A DNA stretch of 64,000 nucleotides from Pelagibacteraceae bacterium (lineage in GTDB: Bacteria; Pseudomonadota; Alphaproteobacteria; HIMB59), in assembly GCA_019651435.1 (NCBI GenBank), contig BOYI01000002.1, positions 124,001 through 188,000 of the forward strand. The letters are read 5' to 3'. The notes beneath the pieces are model-generated. The model searched no databases and was not told the origin of the DNA. It was given only the letters and a program-made list of their open reading frames with translations. The position numbers and the translations under genes are program-made. Below are positions 1-11,338 of this stretch, one piece after another. Position 1 is the stretch's first letter. Every line of letters begins with the position of its first letter.

Positions 1-1554
1 AAAGAGGATTGGATAGCGAAACCGGCATTAGAAATTAGGATATCTACACCGCCAAATTTTTGAGGAAATTTGTTCAAATACTGCCCTGACTTTATTTTCA
101 TTTGTAATATCACATTGAAAATAACTCATTCCAGTTATATCCTGTTTAACTTTTTTGGGGTCAATAATATCTAATAAAATAATTTCTGAACCTTCTTTTA
201 AAAATTTTTGGGCAGTCGCATATCCGATTGCCCCCAAGCCGCCTGTAATTACTGTGACCTGGCCTTTAAGTTTTTGAGATGAATTTTTAATTTTTGCTAG
301 CTCAAGTGGCCAATATTCCATTCTAAAAATTTCTTTTTCAGGTATTGACTTAAAATTCTCCAAACTTTGCTGCTTGTAAAATCACTGAGAGAGAATTTAA
401 ACCTACATCCATTGCTATTTTAGCATCTTTAAATGTTGGCCCTGTGGAAAAAATACCAATGCCTTTTACTAAAATTAATCTTGGATAAGGGTCTAACATT
501 GAGGCGCTATAATTATATTTATGATTACGTTTAAAATATTTTTTATAATTCTCTTTAAAACTTTCAATGGATTGAATAATAAATTTTTCTAGGTCGTTAG
601 ATTTTTCTTTTGATAAATCGATAATTAATGGTTTCGATTTAATCCTTATAACATGATCAGGTGTTACAGGTCCTTCGTTTGTAAATTTTTTTAAGTTAGG
701 ATGTGAAAATAATTCGTCAAAAAATTTTGGTTTATTAAAATGTACAACCTTTCGATCAATTTCATCATTTGCGTTTATGGCTGATTTGTTGTCTGATTAA
801 ATTTGCTACTAACGAAATTGTAATCTTTTTTTCAACATATTTACTTACTCTAATAAATTTAGATTTTTTTTTGAGCTCTTTTTCGGCCTTAGTTATATAT
901 TTTATCATTCTTTCGTAGCTTTCTTTTGCATTATTCGCAAAAGTAAAAATTCCATGATTTAAAAGAATTAATCCTTTTACATTTGGATTTTTATCAAATA
1001 CCTCAGAGGCTTTTTTTGCTAATTCAAAACCAGGCATAATGTAAGGGACAATGCCCATCTCCTCACCAAATACTTTTTTACAAATTTTAATTGGATCTGG
1101 CTGATCGATTAAAGAGAGAATCGCGTTAGAGTGAGAGTGATCAACAAATTTATGAGGTAAAAAAGGCATGAAGTAAAGTCTCAACAGAGGCGTTAGGAAA
1201 TGAAGTATCAAGCATATATTTACGCTGATAATTAACCATTTGAAAATCATCTAGCTCAGTTAGTTTTCTCATACCAAGAAGATTTTTCATTTCTAAAGCC
1301 GGAAAACCATCCTCCTCAATATTACCCATATCTTTCCCACTACCTTTTACGTAAATAATTTCTTCATTTTCATCAAGAAGTGTATCTAATGACGATTTCA
1401 CCGATGTATTCCCTCCTCCATGAAGAACAACGGTAGGATCATTTCCCAAAAGTTGTGTTGTATAAATGCGGAGCGCTAAGTCTTTAGGAACACCTCTTTT
1501 TGCGTATTTTTTGATGTAAGATTTTGCTTCTTTTTCGTTATATTTACTTTTCAT
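1..1554 (-). CDS. Bifunctional class II aldolase / short-chain dehydrogenase (RhaD-like fusion), frameshifted, C-terminus beyond window
   Basis: ORFs 1150-1554 (VLHGGGNTSVKSS), 765-1250 (class II aldolase, LLNHGIFTF) and 28-363 (SDR, VTVITGGLGAIGYATAQKF) are consecutive on one strand in different frames. Confidence 0.7.
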
Positions 1555-1562
1555 TTAACTAG

Positions 1563-2639
1563 CTAATCGATATATTTTAATCTATTCTTTTGGTTGAAGA
1601 TTTGGTCAAATAAATGTGCTTTTTCAATGTCAAATTGAAAGAGGAATGACATCACCATTTTTAATTGTGGTACGTCCACCATTTTGAACTACTCTAAATT
1701 CGTTATCATCTAACATTGCTATAATATGAGTCTCTGAACCGGTTGTTTCAACTAAAACTACCTCTGCTTTGATATTTGAGCTTGGATCTATACTCACGTC
1801 TGTGGGTCTTATGCCGTAAACTACTTTTTGATTTGGTGATAAATTATTTTTTTGAGTGAGGTAATTCTTGGTGACTTTAATTTAATACTACTCTTATCTG
1901 TTACAACTCCCTCAAGAAGATTAATTGCAGGAGTGCCAATAAAATCGGCAACAAATAAATTGTTTGGTTTTTCATAAATTTCATTTGGAGTTGCTATTTG
2001 TTCAATAATACCATTGTTCATAATCACTATCTCGTCAGCCATAGTCATAGCCTCAATTTGATCATGAGTTACATAAATAGTTGTAGCATTTTGTTGGTTA
2101 TGAAGTTTTCGAATTTCTAATCGCATATGAGCACGTAGTTTTGCGTCTAAATTAGAGAGAGGTTCATCAAACAAAAAGACTTTTGGGTCTCTAACTAATG
2201 CTCTACCCATAGCTACCCTTTGCCTTTGTCCACCTGACAGCTCTTTTGGTGTTCTGTTTAAAAAATCTGTTAAATTTAATACAGAAGCCGCCCACTCAAC
2301 TTTTTCTTTTATCTCTTGGCTAGCCATTTTTCTGATCTGTAAACTGAATGCAATATTATCAAAGACATTCATTTGAGGGTATAAAGCGTAGTTTTGAAAA
2401 ACCATTGCTATATCTCTATCTCTTGGGTGGATATTATTAATAATGTCTCCTCCTATTGAAATTTCCCCACTAGATATAGTTTCTAATCCAGCGGTCATTC
2501 TCAGCAAAGTAGTCTTTCCACACCCTGAAGGGCCAAGTAAAACAACAAATTTTTGATTACCAATATTTAGATTTATATCTTTAAGTACCTCTACAGAACC
2601 AAAGTTTTTTTTAATATTTATATATTCTACTTCAGACAT
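1563..2639 (-). CDS. CUT1-type sugar ABC transporter ATP-binding protein (MalK/UgpC family), frameshifted near C-terminus
   Basis: Walker [29 protein letters not shown], Walker [14 protein letters not shown]-terminal domain ([12 protein letters not shown]...) continues in another frame to about 1563. Confidence 0.85.
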
Positions 2640-3947
2640 TTATTAATCCATCTAGTTGATTGCTATCCCCGGCTAAATCAAGAATAGTGTATCGATCTCT
2701 TATGAACCTAGCATATCTTAGAGCATCTTTATAAAAATTACTATCAAGTTTAGCGTCTTCGGGAGTTCTTAATGCGCCGCACTCTCCCATTGAATTCCAA
2801 ATTAAATCATAGTCCAACATTTTTTCTCTTAATGGTTCTACGAATTCTAACCAATGGTTTTGAAAAATACTCATTTGTGGTATCTGCTTTTTTTTGATCA
2901 AATAATTTAGGTTCCATAGATGTTTTTTATTGTCTCTAACATTGGATCTCCTAGCTTTTGAGAAATCTCCTGCTCAGGTATTTGAGTAGGTTTTATTATT
3001 GGTGGTTGATCTTTTTTAAGAATTGTATTTTGGAACTTAGATATGCTTATGGTGGCAATTCCAACTTGCTCACCATGAGAAGTTCCAGGGTGCATATCTC
3101 CAGCAAACATATCTATATAATGTGAGATACCATGCTCACCCATGCTTCCAACATGAGTAGTTTGCGTAAATGAAGTTCCTAAACCCATAATTGCAGAAAT
3201 TAATGTTAGTAAGGCCAATGAATCAATTTTTCCAGCAGCTATATCAGATGCATTGTTGATCATGTCCATTTCATATAAAGCAAGCAATTCGTACGGGGTA
3301 GTTTTATAATCTGTATTAAGTAGTTTATGTGACATTAGCCAATCGACTTGTGCTGTAGTCCTACATATTACATCTGCAAATGCAGCAGCTGTTAAGCGCT
3401 TAGGACAATTACTGAGAACCTCTAAATCAAAGAAAACACCTTGTGCATAGTGCGCAACCAGTGATTTTTTGATCCCATCAAAAGATATTGAGGCTGTGCC
3501 TGTTGTGTAAGCATTCATGGGAGTGGTCGCAAAGACAGAGTATGATTTTTTTTCAAGAAAAGTTGCATACTTTATACTATCACTTACTGTGCCCGACCCT
3601 ACAGCAATCATCCCATCATAATCTTTTAATTTTGTTCTTAAAAATTGAACACCTTCAATACTAGAAGATGGTTGTTCCCAAATATATTCTTCTGCATTCA
3701 TTTTAGTTTTTAGATTATTAAATATTCTTGAACCCATAGCTTTATGAGTAAAAGGATCGCTTACAACTAAAAGTTTTTGATTAGAGTGGAGGCTTTCGAT
3801 TAGGTCATACTCTCTGCCATCTAAGGTCTCTCTGATTTCAATATTCTTAATAGGAATTCCGTACTTTTTATTATCACTTGGGCTAATCCATGAACCATTG
3901 ACCAGATCATCAATCACACCATTATAATTTTTGTCTCCACTTATCAC
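2632..3947 (-). CDS. Iron-containing alcohol dehydrogenase family, sn-glycerol-1-phosphate dehydrogenase (AraM)-like, copy 1; frameshifted near 2904
   Basis: ORFs 2907-3947 and 2632-2901 join; [32 protein letters not shown] and [11 protein letters not shown] metal/NAD-site motifs; aligns by eye to the intact copy at 25502-26809. Confidence 0.72.
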
Positions 3948-5461
3948 TTATAATTCTCTGTGAACTTAACTAATGATTTGTTAATTGATTTATTGGAGTC
4001 ATAAATATGCTGATAAATATTAATTAAATCTTGGTATCTTTTATAATTATCCAAATTAGGTTTGATCAATTTAGTTTTGCCGCTCATGTTTTCGGCAGAC
4101 TCTGAAATACTTTTAAACCATCCAGCCCCATGTGCCGCAATCATTGCTGCACCTAAAGAGGAGGCTTCAATAGTATCAGCTATCAATACATTTTTTCCTG
4201 ATGCATCTGCCAGCATTTGAACCCAAGAAGAACTTTTCGCTCCACCGCCTATTGCTAAATACTCTTTAATGTTTAAGCCAGTCTCTTTTTCAATATTTTG
4301 AGTTCTAAAAACAGAGTCTAGGGTCAATCCTTCTAATATCGATCTATAAACATGATATGGGGTATGACTTATACTTAAACCAACTATAATCCCTCTTGCA
4401 TATGAATCCCAATAAGGATCCATTACTCCACCAGTGTATGGTTGTAAAATCAATCCATCACTTCCAATTGGTATTTTATTAATTTGTTCTTCTAAGTTTT
4501 TAAAAAAATTTGGATCTTTCCTATCACCCTGTATAAATTGGTCGACATACCAGTTGACTAATAAAGCTCCTGATAATAATACATTTTCCATTATAAAACC
4601 TTCTCCGTGTGCAGCAATTTCTGTTCTCCAATTTTTTGAAATTTTATAGTCCTTTGACCAAACTCCAGAAACGACAGCTGTTCCAAGATTGATATATGCT
4701 CTATCTGATTTTGTACAATTTGTGCCAAGACCAGCGAGTTGCCCATCACCCCCTGCAGCAAATATACTTAAACCCTCTTTTAAACCAGTTTGGTTAGATG
4801 CATCCTTTGAAACTTTGCCTATGCAGGTTCCTGGTTTGAACGATTTAGGAAGTCTTGATTCATCAATATTCAAATGTTCCAATATATCTTTAGACCAACA
4901 TTTATTGACAACATCAAACATTCCATGAGGATCCGAACTTATCCAACCGGTGTTAAATTCCCCTGATAATCTATGAACTAAAAAAGCTTGAACATCTGCA
5001 AAACAAGCAACTTCATCAAATATTTTTTTTTCATTTTTCTTAAGCCAATAAACTCTATAAAGACATGGACATGGATCTTTTGGACGTCCTGTAATTTTGT
5101 GAATTTGGCCTTCACCCATTATAGAATTCAACTCTTCTACTTCCTCTACAGATCTTTTGTCCATCCAAACTGTCGCTGGGTAGACTGCTTTCCCTGACTT
5201 ATCTAATTTTGCTAAAGTTTCACGTTGATTGGATATGGCTAGTCCTTCAACTTTAGTCATATCTATTTTTTTAGCTAATTCACTACATGATACGCAAAAA
5301 GCTTTCCACCAATCCTCGACATCCTGTTCAAATTTTTCAAGGCTTGGGTTGTTTAAAGGAATATCACATCTACCCTCAGCGATCGCATTACCTTTATCAT
5401 CCCATGCAATTGCTTTTGTTGATTGTGTTGAACTGTCGACGCCAATAACTAGACGTGTCAT
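3944..5461 (-). CDS. FGGY-family carbohydrate kinase (xylulokinase-like)
   Basis: 505 aa; GVDSSTQSTKAIAWD, NLGTAVVSG, AIGGGAKSSSWVQMLADASG; ATGA overlap with upstream gene. Confidence 0.88.
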   Translation of the reverse strand: MTRLVIGVDSSTQSTKAIAWDDKGNAIAEGRCDIPLNNPSLEKFEQDVEDWWKAFCVSCSELAKKIDMTKVEGLAISNQRETLAKLDKSGKAVYPATVWMDKRSVEEVEELNSIMGEGQIHKITGRPKDPCPCLYRVYWLKKNEKKIFDEVACFADVQAFLVHRLSGEFNTGWISSDPHGMFDVVNKCWSKDILEHLNIDESRLPKSFKPGTCIGKVSKDASNQTGLKEGLSIFAAGGDGQLAGLGTNCTKSDRAYINLGTAVVSGVWSKDYKISKNWRTEIAAHGEGFIMENVLLSGALLVNWYVDQFIQGDRKDPNFFKNLEEQINKIPIGSDGLILQPYTGGVMDPYWDSYARGIIVGLSISHTPYHVYRSILEGLTLDSVFRTQNIEKETGLNIKEYLAIGGGAKSSSWVQMLADASGKNVLIADTIEASSLGAAMIAAHGAGWFKSISESAENMSGKTKLIKPNLDNYKRYQDLINIYQHIYDSNKSINKSLVKFTENYK

Positions 5462-6184
5462 TTAGTAATCTTGTTTTGTTGGTGTCACTACCACTTCTTG
5501 CATGATTACATTTTGTGGCATTTCATATGCAAAAAGTATCATTTTTGCAACATAGTCTGGGGATATTCTTCCTCCAATTCTCTCGATATTTTTTTTATAA
5601 GCTTCTAAAGTGTTAGGATCGGTAATTCCATTTAAAACTTCCGCTTCAATATTTCCAGGTGACATTACTATCACTCTAACATTATGCGGTGACAGATAAC
5701 CTCTAATACTCTCTGATATTGCATGGACAAAAAATTTTGTACCACAATAGACAGTATGGTCTTCATAAATTTTTCTTCCTGCTATTGAACTCATATTAAC
5801 AATAGTACCACCTTTTCGGGCTTTCATATCGCTCATTACAGCATAAATTCCATTCATTACGCCTTTCGTGTTAACGTCAATCATTTCATCCCATTCAGAT
5901 GGATCTTGAGTTCCAATTTCTGCAAGTCTGGCCACACCAGCATTGTTAAAAATCATGTCAGTTGGTCCATACTCTTTTTCAGCCTCACGTATAGCGGCTA
6001 TAAGCGCCTCTCTATCTCGAACATCTACTTTTCTACACATTGAGTTTTCTAATTTAAACGACTCCATTATATCCAGCCTTCTTGCTATCAATAAAGTAGG
6101 GTATCCTGCTTTTGAAAATGCTTTTGCAGTAGCGGCACCTATACCACTACTTGCACCAGTTATAACTGCTAAAGGTTTTTTCAT
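5462..6184 (-). CDS. Short-chain dehydrogenase/reductase
   Basis: VITGASSGIGAATAKAF, NNAGVA, YCGTKFFV; ORF track start 6199, internal ATG (MKKPLAV) at 6184 more likely. Confidence 0.87.
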   Translation of the reverse strand: MKKPLAVITGASSGIGAATAKAFSKAGYPTLLIARRLDIMESFKLENSMCRKVDVRDREALIAAIREAEKEYGPTDMIFNNAGVARLAEIGTQDPSEWDEMIDVNTKGVMNGIYAVMSDMKARKGGTIVNMSSIAGRKIYEDHTVYCGTKFFVHAISESIRGYLSPHNVRVIVMSPGNIEAEVLNGITDPNTLEAYKKNIERIGGRISPDYVAKMILFAYEMPQNVIMQEVVVTPTKQDY

Positions 6185-6204
6185 ATTTTTATCTAACACA
6201 TCAT

Positions 6205-6232
6205 AACTAGGGTGGTTAAAACCACCCTAGTT
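6205..6232 (-). repeat. Intercistronic perfect inverted repeat/hairpin after solute-binding-protein gene
   Basis: AACTAGGGTGGTT-aa-AACCACCCTAGTT, 13-bp arms, between SBP stop (6243) and SDR start; no U-tract on the transcribed (-) strand. Confidence 0.85.
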
Positions 6233-6242
6233 AATTTTTTAA

Positions 6243-7763
6243 TTAAACCCCAACAGTTTTGTTGAAGTTTTTAGCAATAGTGTCTAAACAATCTTTTGCT
6301 GATCCGTATTCTCCAGCAAAATACCTACCAAGCTCAATAGGTATCATGTTGCTTGACATGTCAGCCCATTCAGGAAGATCTGGTTCTGATCCCATATCAT
6401 TAAAGATAGCATCTCTAACAACATCTAGGTGACGAGTTGTACCGTTACCGCTTCTATTATTAGCTTTAACTCTCTCATCGTCATAAACAGCTGATCTAGT
6501 TGGACCAGTACCACCACCAAGTGCAGTGATATAGACTTGTGTTTCATAGCTAGTTGCCCATTGAGCAAATAACCAAGCTGCATCTTTATTTTTTGAATAT
6601 TTAGAAACAGCTAGTGAAGATCCACCTTGGTGTGCAACACCTGGAATTTCACCATAACCACAGTCACTTGTTGATCTTAAAGGACTCGCAGGAGCAGGGC
6701 AGGCTGCTGCCATCATTTTCCCTTGAACATTTGACTCATCAGAGTCCCACCATGGGAAGAATTCACCCCATGAGATTGTTTGAGCAGAACCACCTTGAAG
6801 GATATCCTGTCCTTGACCATCCCATGTCCAACTTGTAACACCCGAAGGCATATACTCTTTAAGTTTTGTCCAGTAATCCATACCTGCTAAACCGTTTGCA
6901 TCATTACCTGCAAAACTTCCATCAGGATTGGTAATTGAACCACCGAAAGCCCAGGCAAACATAGTCCAGTCACACTCTAAGCTGTAGTGACCAGATTTCA
7001 TTTGACCATTAGTTCCGTATATTGGTCTTCCGTCTGGATTTAAATGACCAAGTTTTGCTGCCTGTATTACTTGAGCATTACTCATGTACTGATCAAATGT
7101 TGTTGGAACACTTAGTCCAAGCTCTTTGTAAACATCATCTCTGTACATCATAATAAAGACAGGAATGTCATAAGGAACACCAACCATAGTGCCGTCGTAC
7201 ATGGAAATACCATCTACAAGTGGTCCTAGGAAATCGTCAAAGTTATAATTAGGCATAGCTAAGGTAGGATTTGCTGCATAAAGCTCACGAGGATCTTCTG
7301 CATCACCTCTAAAGGCTGCCATCCAACTTTGATCTAGGTAATAAGTGTCGTAAGTTCCTAATCCAGAGGCAACGTCTAAAGTTAGTTTTTGTAAAACTTG
7401 CTCTAAAGGTAAAACCTCAATGTTAACTTTAATACCTGTTACTTCCTCAAAGAAAGGTTTTAAAGTTGTATTTATCGCATTAGAAGGAGGAGTTGACTCA
7501 GTTGCCAAAGATACTGTTTGGCCTCTGAAAGGAGATGATACATCTTTTAACCAATCCATCATATCCCCTCTCCATTCTATTCCATGAGAACCAGCATGAG
7601 CTTGAGGAATAAATTTTCTGCTCATAGTTCCCATTGTGCCCAAGCAACCAGCTCCTAGGCCAAGCATACCGGCATTTTTAAGAAAATCTCTTCTCTTCAT
7701 ATTACCGTTTACGTACTTGCCTACAATGTTTGCAAGGTGCATTTTTCTATACATATCGCGCAT
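6243..7763 (-). CDS. Carbohydrate ABC transporter substrate-binding protein, Tat-type signal
   Basis: MKRRDFLKNAGMLGLGAGCLGTMG twin-arginine signal; SBP_bac_1-like body; ATG at 7763 is preceded by GGAGGG SD, better than the ORF start at 7835. Confidence 0.87.
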   Translation of the reverse strand: MRDMYRKMHLANIVGKYVNGNMKRRDFLKNAGMLGLGAGCLGTMGTMSRKFIPQAHAGSHGIEWRGDMMDWLKDVSSPFRGQTVSLATESTPPSNAINTTLKPFFEEVTGIKVNIEVLPLEQVLQKLTLDVASGLGTYDTYYLDQSWMAAFRGDAEDPRELYAANPTLAMPNYNFDDFLGPLVDGISMYDGTMVGVPYDIPVFIMMYRDDVYKELGLSVPTTFDQYMSNAQVIQAAKLGHLNPDGRPIYGTNGQMKSGHYSLECDWTMFAWAFGGSITNPDGSFAGNDANGLAGMDYWTKLKEYMPSGVTSWTWDGQGQDILQGGSAQTISWGEFFPWWDSDESNVQGKMMAAACPAPASPLRSTSDCGYGEIPGVAHQGGSSLAVSKYSKNKDAAWLFAQWATSYETQVYITALGGGTGPTRSAVYDDERVKANNRSGNGTTRHLDVVRDAIFNDMGSEPDLPEWADMSSNMIPIELGRYFAGEYGSAKDCLDTIAKNFNKTVGV

Positions 7764-7940
7764 ATGATATCCCTCCGATATAAAATTTTTGCATAAACAA
7801 TGTTTCTTAGCAAGAGGCTTAATATAGTTATACACAAAATATTATTTTATTATGTTGACTTCTTTAAATAATCTTCAGTTTCATTAAGAATTTCTAATAG
7901 AAAAATAGAGGTATTTTAAAATAAACTCTTTGAAATTTAA

Positions 7941-8849
7941 GTGTATAGTCTCACTATGGCCGCTCAAAAGTCTTATTCTTTGCCAAGTTTTATGAATTCT
8001 GACAGTTCTCTACCTTGGCTTTTGCCATTGATCACTATGCTGATAGTATTTGCGATTATTCCTTTCTTTTACAATATTTACCTAAGCTTTCATGAGTTTG
8101 TCCCAGCAAAAAGGGCACTACTTTTTGTGGGATGGGATAATTGGATAAGGCTATTTACTGATGGAGTATTCTGGGGATCTTTAAAGGTGTCCTTATATTA
8201 CACATTTATGTGTTTATTAATTCAACTAGTTTTGGGCATGGGAATTGCTCTACTAATTGACTCCGACGATCCTGGATTTGGAATTATAAGATCTATTTTA
8301 ACTCTCACTTTAGTCATACCTCCAGCAATTGCTGGTATGATATTCTTAATAATGGAGGATGCTAATTATGGTTTAATACCATGGCTCTTGAAATCAGTTG
8401 GGCTTATAGGTCCTGAAGATACAATTTTGGCAGATCCAACACTAGCCCTGTGGGGTGTAATGATAGTTGATATTTGGCAATGGACTCCTTTTATGGTTTT
8501 AATCTTAGTTGCTGGTTTAAGATCTTTACCAAGTGAACCTTTTGAGTCAGCTGTCATAGATGGCGCAAGACCTTTTCAAGTGTTTAGAAGATTAACACTA
8601 CCAATGCTTCACAAAGTTATTGCTGTAGCAATTTTGATAAGAGGAATAGATCTATGGAGGATGGTAGATTATGTATTTGTTTTAACATCAGGTGGGCCAG
8701 GTACAGCCACTTACACTTTAAGTTTATATTCGTGGCAAAGGTTTACTTTTGTTCAATGGGGTTACGGAGCAACGATTAGTTTATTTTCTTTAATTGTAAT
8801 TTTAATAGTTGGAAATGCATTTATTCATTTTGCAAAAGTAAAATGGTGA
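7941..8849 (+). CDS. Sugar ABC transporter permease (MalF/UgpA type)
   Basis: EAA motif (PFESAVIDGARPFQVFRRLTLPML), multiple TM segments; ATG at 7956 is an alternative start. Confidence 0.87.
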   Translation: MYSLTMAAQKSYSLPSFMNSDSSLPWLLPLITMLIVFAIIPFFYNIYLSFHEFVPAKRALLFVGWDNWIRLFTDGVFWGSLKVSLYYTFMCLLIQLVLGMGIALLIDSDDPGFGIIRSILTLTLVIPPAIAGMIFLIMEDANYGLIPWLLKSVGLIGPEDTILADPTLALWGVMIVDIWQWTPFMVLILVAGLRSLPSEPFESAVIDGARPFQVFRRLTLPMLHKVIAVAILIRGIDLWRMVDYVFVLTSGGPGTATYTLSLYSWQRFTFVQWGYGATISLFSLIVILIVGNAFIHFAKVKW

Positions 8850-8853
8850 GGAA

Positions 8854-9720
8854 TTGAATAAAGTATTTAAACAAGTATTAGGTTGGTTTATTGCTGCGAT
8901 ATTTTTCTTTCCTATATATTTCTGGATTACCGTATCTATTAAAAAGGATAAAGATATTTTTGCCCTACCTCCGAAATTATTTGATTTTGAAGTATCATTC
9001 GCTGCTTATGAAGAGGTGTTTGGTATTTCACGCTTTCTCTATGTAGAAGATATGGGTGCTGTTCGACCTGGCGGTGGAGACTTTTATATGATGCCAAATC
9101 TTGTGGATAGTATCATTATTGCTTTAGGCTCTACAGGTATAGCAATGCTTATATCTATACTAGCAGCATATTCTCTCTCAAGATTACCTATTAGGGGTCA
9201 ACAGCATTTTATGGGATGGATTTTATCAACAAGAATGATGCCCCCAGTTGCAGTAGCAATACCAATGTTTTTTATTTACAAAAATATAGGCTTAATGGAT
9301 ACGCATCTAGGTATCATTATTATTCACGCGTTGATGAATCTCCCACTTGCTGTTTTACTAATGAAAAGCTTTTTTGATGACATTCCAAAGGACATAGATG
9401 AAGCTGCGTTACTAGATGGGGCTACGAGATTTTTTGTATTTTGGAGATTAGTAGTGCCTCTTGCCATAGGTGGAATAGCGGCAACTGCTGTGCTTTGTTT
9501 TATATTTAGTTGGACAGAATTTATCTTTGTTCTGATGCTTACACAAACGGGACTAAAAACAATTCCTGTGGTTTCCACATCTTTTGTTACTTCTACTGGA
9601 ACTGCTTGGGATAACATGGCAGCATTAGGCACAGCCGCTATTATACCAGCATTCATTTTTATACTTTTAGTTCAAAGACATTTAGTAAGAGGATTGACTT
9701 TAGGTTCAGTAAAACAATAA
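8854..9720 (+). CDS. Carbohydrate ABC transporter permease (MalG/UgpE type)
   Basis: EAA loop (DIDEAALLDGATRFFVFWRLVVPLA), C-term RGLTLGSVKQ; TTG start following upstream permease. Confidence 0.87.
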   Translation: MNKVFKQVLGWFIAAIFFFPIYFWITVSIKKDKDIFALPPKLFDFEVSFAAYEEVFGISRFLYVEDMGAVRPGGGDFYMMPNLVDSIIIALGSTGIAMLISILAAYSLSRLPIRGQQHFMGWILSTRMMPPVAVAIPMFFIYKNIGLMDTHLGIIIIHALMNLPLAVLLMKSFFDDIPKDIDEAALLDGATRFFVFWRLVVPLAIGGIAATAVLCFIFSWTEFIFVLMLTQTGLKTIPVVSTSFVTSTGTAWDNMAALGTAAIIPAFIFILLVQRHLVRGLTLGSVKQ

Positions 9721-9726
9721 GGTCAG

Positions 9727-10523
9727 TTGTTTAAAAAAATCTCAGCCTATTTAATTGGGTTAATATTTTTTTTTCCTATTTTTTTTTTAATATCCTCTGC
9801 AATTAAGCCTACTAAAGATATATTTGCCATTCCCCCTAAAATACTTTTTTTTTCAATTGATCTAAAAAATTTTCAAAATGCTTTTTCTCAAATTAATTTT
9901 TTTCCCAGTATTATAGATAGTTTTATAATTGCCTTTGGGTCCGCTAGCTGGACTTTAGTAATAGCCACTTACTCCGGCTATTATCTCTCAAGAAATAATT
10001 TTAAATTTAAAAATTTATTTATCGTTTCAATCATTAGTACACGTATGATGCCCTTAGTATCAATTTCTATACCCATATATTTTGTACTAAGTAGATTGAA
10101 TTTATTAGATACCTATTTAGGACTAATTTTAGTGCACAGTTGTATCAATTTACCTTTAGCAGTTCTTTTGATGAAAAGTTTTTATGACGATATACCTAAA
10201 CAGATTGATGAAAATGCATTCATTGATGGTGCAGGTAAATTTTTATATTACATAAACTTATTCTTCCACTTAGTTTAGGAGGTTTGAGTGTTACTTTTAT
10301 TTTGTCTTTTATCTTTAGCTGGACAGAGTTCATTTGCGCGGTGATGTTGAGTCAAATGGAAATCAAAACTCTGCCCGTATATGCTTCTCTTTATAAAACT
10401 TTGCCTAGTTGGGATACTATGTCAGTAATAATATCTATCTCATTAATGCCATTGTTTATTCTTTTATTATTTATTCAAAAATATATTGTTCGGGGATTAA
10501 CTCTTGGGTCAGTAAAAGAGTAA
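9727..10523 (+). CDS. Second MalG-type permease, tandem paralog of 8854-9720, frameshifted near 10260
   Basis: ORFs 9727-10278 and 10284-10523 align co-linearly with the preceding permease (ISTRMMP, NLPLAVLLMKSF*DDIPK*IDE, FSWTEFI, VRGLTLGSVKE). Confidence 0.75.
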
Positions 10524-10561
10524 CTTATTTATTAATATTACTGATTTTGGTATATTTTACT

Positions 10562-11338
10562 GTGGAAACAAAAAAAGAAAGACTCTCAATAATTATTAAT
10601 GAAATTATAGAAAACGGGCAAGTTGATATTAAATCCATTGCTAAAAAACTTAACGTCAGTCAGATGACAATTTATCGTGATGTTGATGATTTCATTTCAA
10701 GCAGATTGGTTAGAAAAGAGAAAGGAATTCTTAAAACCAATGACTCTTTTTCATTAGAGTATTTTCATGAGGTAAGAGCAAATCTTAGCTTAAATGCTAA
10801 GAATAAATTAGTAGAAGAGGCTGGAAAATTAATCAAACCGAACTCGATAGTTGCTTTAGATGATAGCACAACAACTATACAATTTTTAAACTTTCAGCAT
10901 TATTTAGAAGGAACGACTGTGATCACTAATAGCTTTAAACTAATTATGGGACTAAGCAATAATTCTAAAATTAAATTAATTTCAGTAGGCGGTAGATATC
11001 AAAAGTCTACTGGAAGTTTTGCAGGAGTATTGACAGAAAATACGATATCTCAATTACCTTCAAGTATATTATTTATGTCTTCTACTTCATTAGATGGAAC
11101 TCAGCTATACACACATGATGAAGATGTGTATCGCTTTAAATCTATGTTCATGTTAAATACTGATCAAAAGTACTATCTTGTAGATACTAGCAAGATTGGA
11201 AAGAAGTCTATGCATAAACAAGCAGATCTAAATGAATTTGATAAATGTTTTTTTGCAGGTCCTAAACTTGAGCCAAGTTTTCTTTCAAAAATTCAAAAGA
11301 AAAAAATAAATTACGAATTCTTTAAAATTAAAAATTAA
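10562..11338 (+). CDS. DeoR-family transcriptional regulator
   Basis: N-terminal HTH (VDIKSIAKKLNVSQMTIYRDVDDF) and DeoRC-type sugar-phosphate sensor domain; GTG start at 10562 inside the longer ORF. Confidence 0.85.
   Translation: METKKERLSIIINEIIENGQVDIKSIAKKLNVSQMTIYRDVDDFISSRLVRKEKGILKTNDSFSLEYFHEVRANLSLNAKNKLVEEAGKLIKPNSIVALDDSTTTIQFLNFQHYLEGTTVITNSFKLIMGLSNNSKIKLISVGGRYQKSTGSFAGVLTENTISQLPSSILFMSSTSLDGTQLYTHDEDVYRFKSMFMLNTDQKYYLVDTSKIGKKSMHKQADLNEFDKCFFAGPKLEPSFLSKIQKKKINYEFFKIKN

Noticed and set aside
4434-5465. Four plus-strand ORFs opposite the FGGY kinase
   Set aside because: Shadow ORFs antisense to a well-supported 505-aa kinase; no recognisable domains.
9324-9656. 110-aa minus-strand ORF
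   Set aside because: Antisense shadow of the MalG-type permease.
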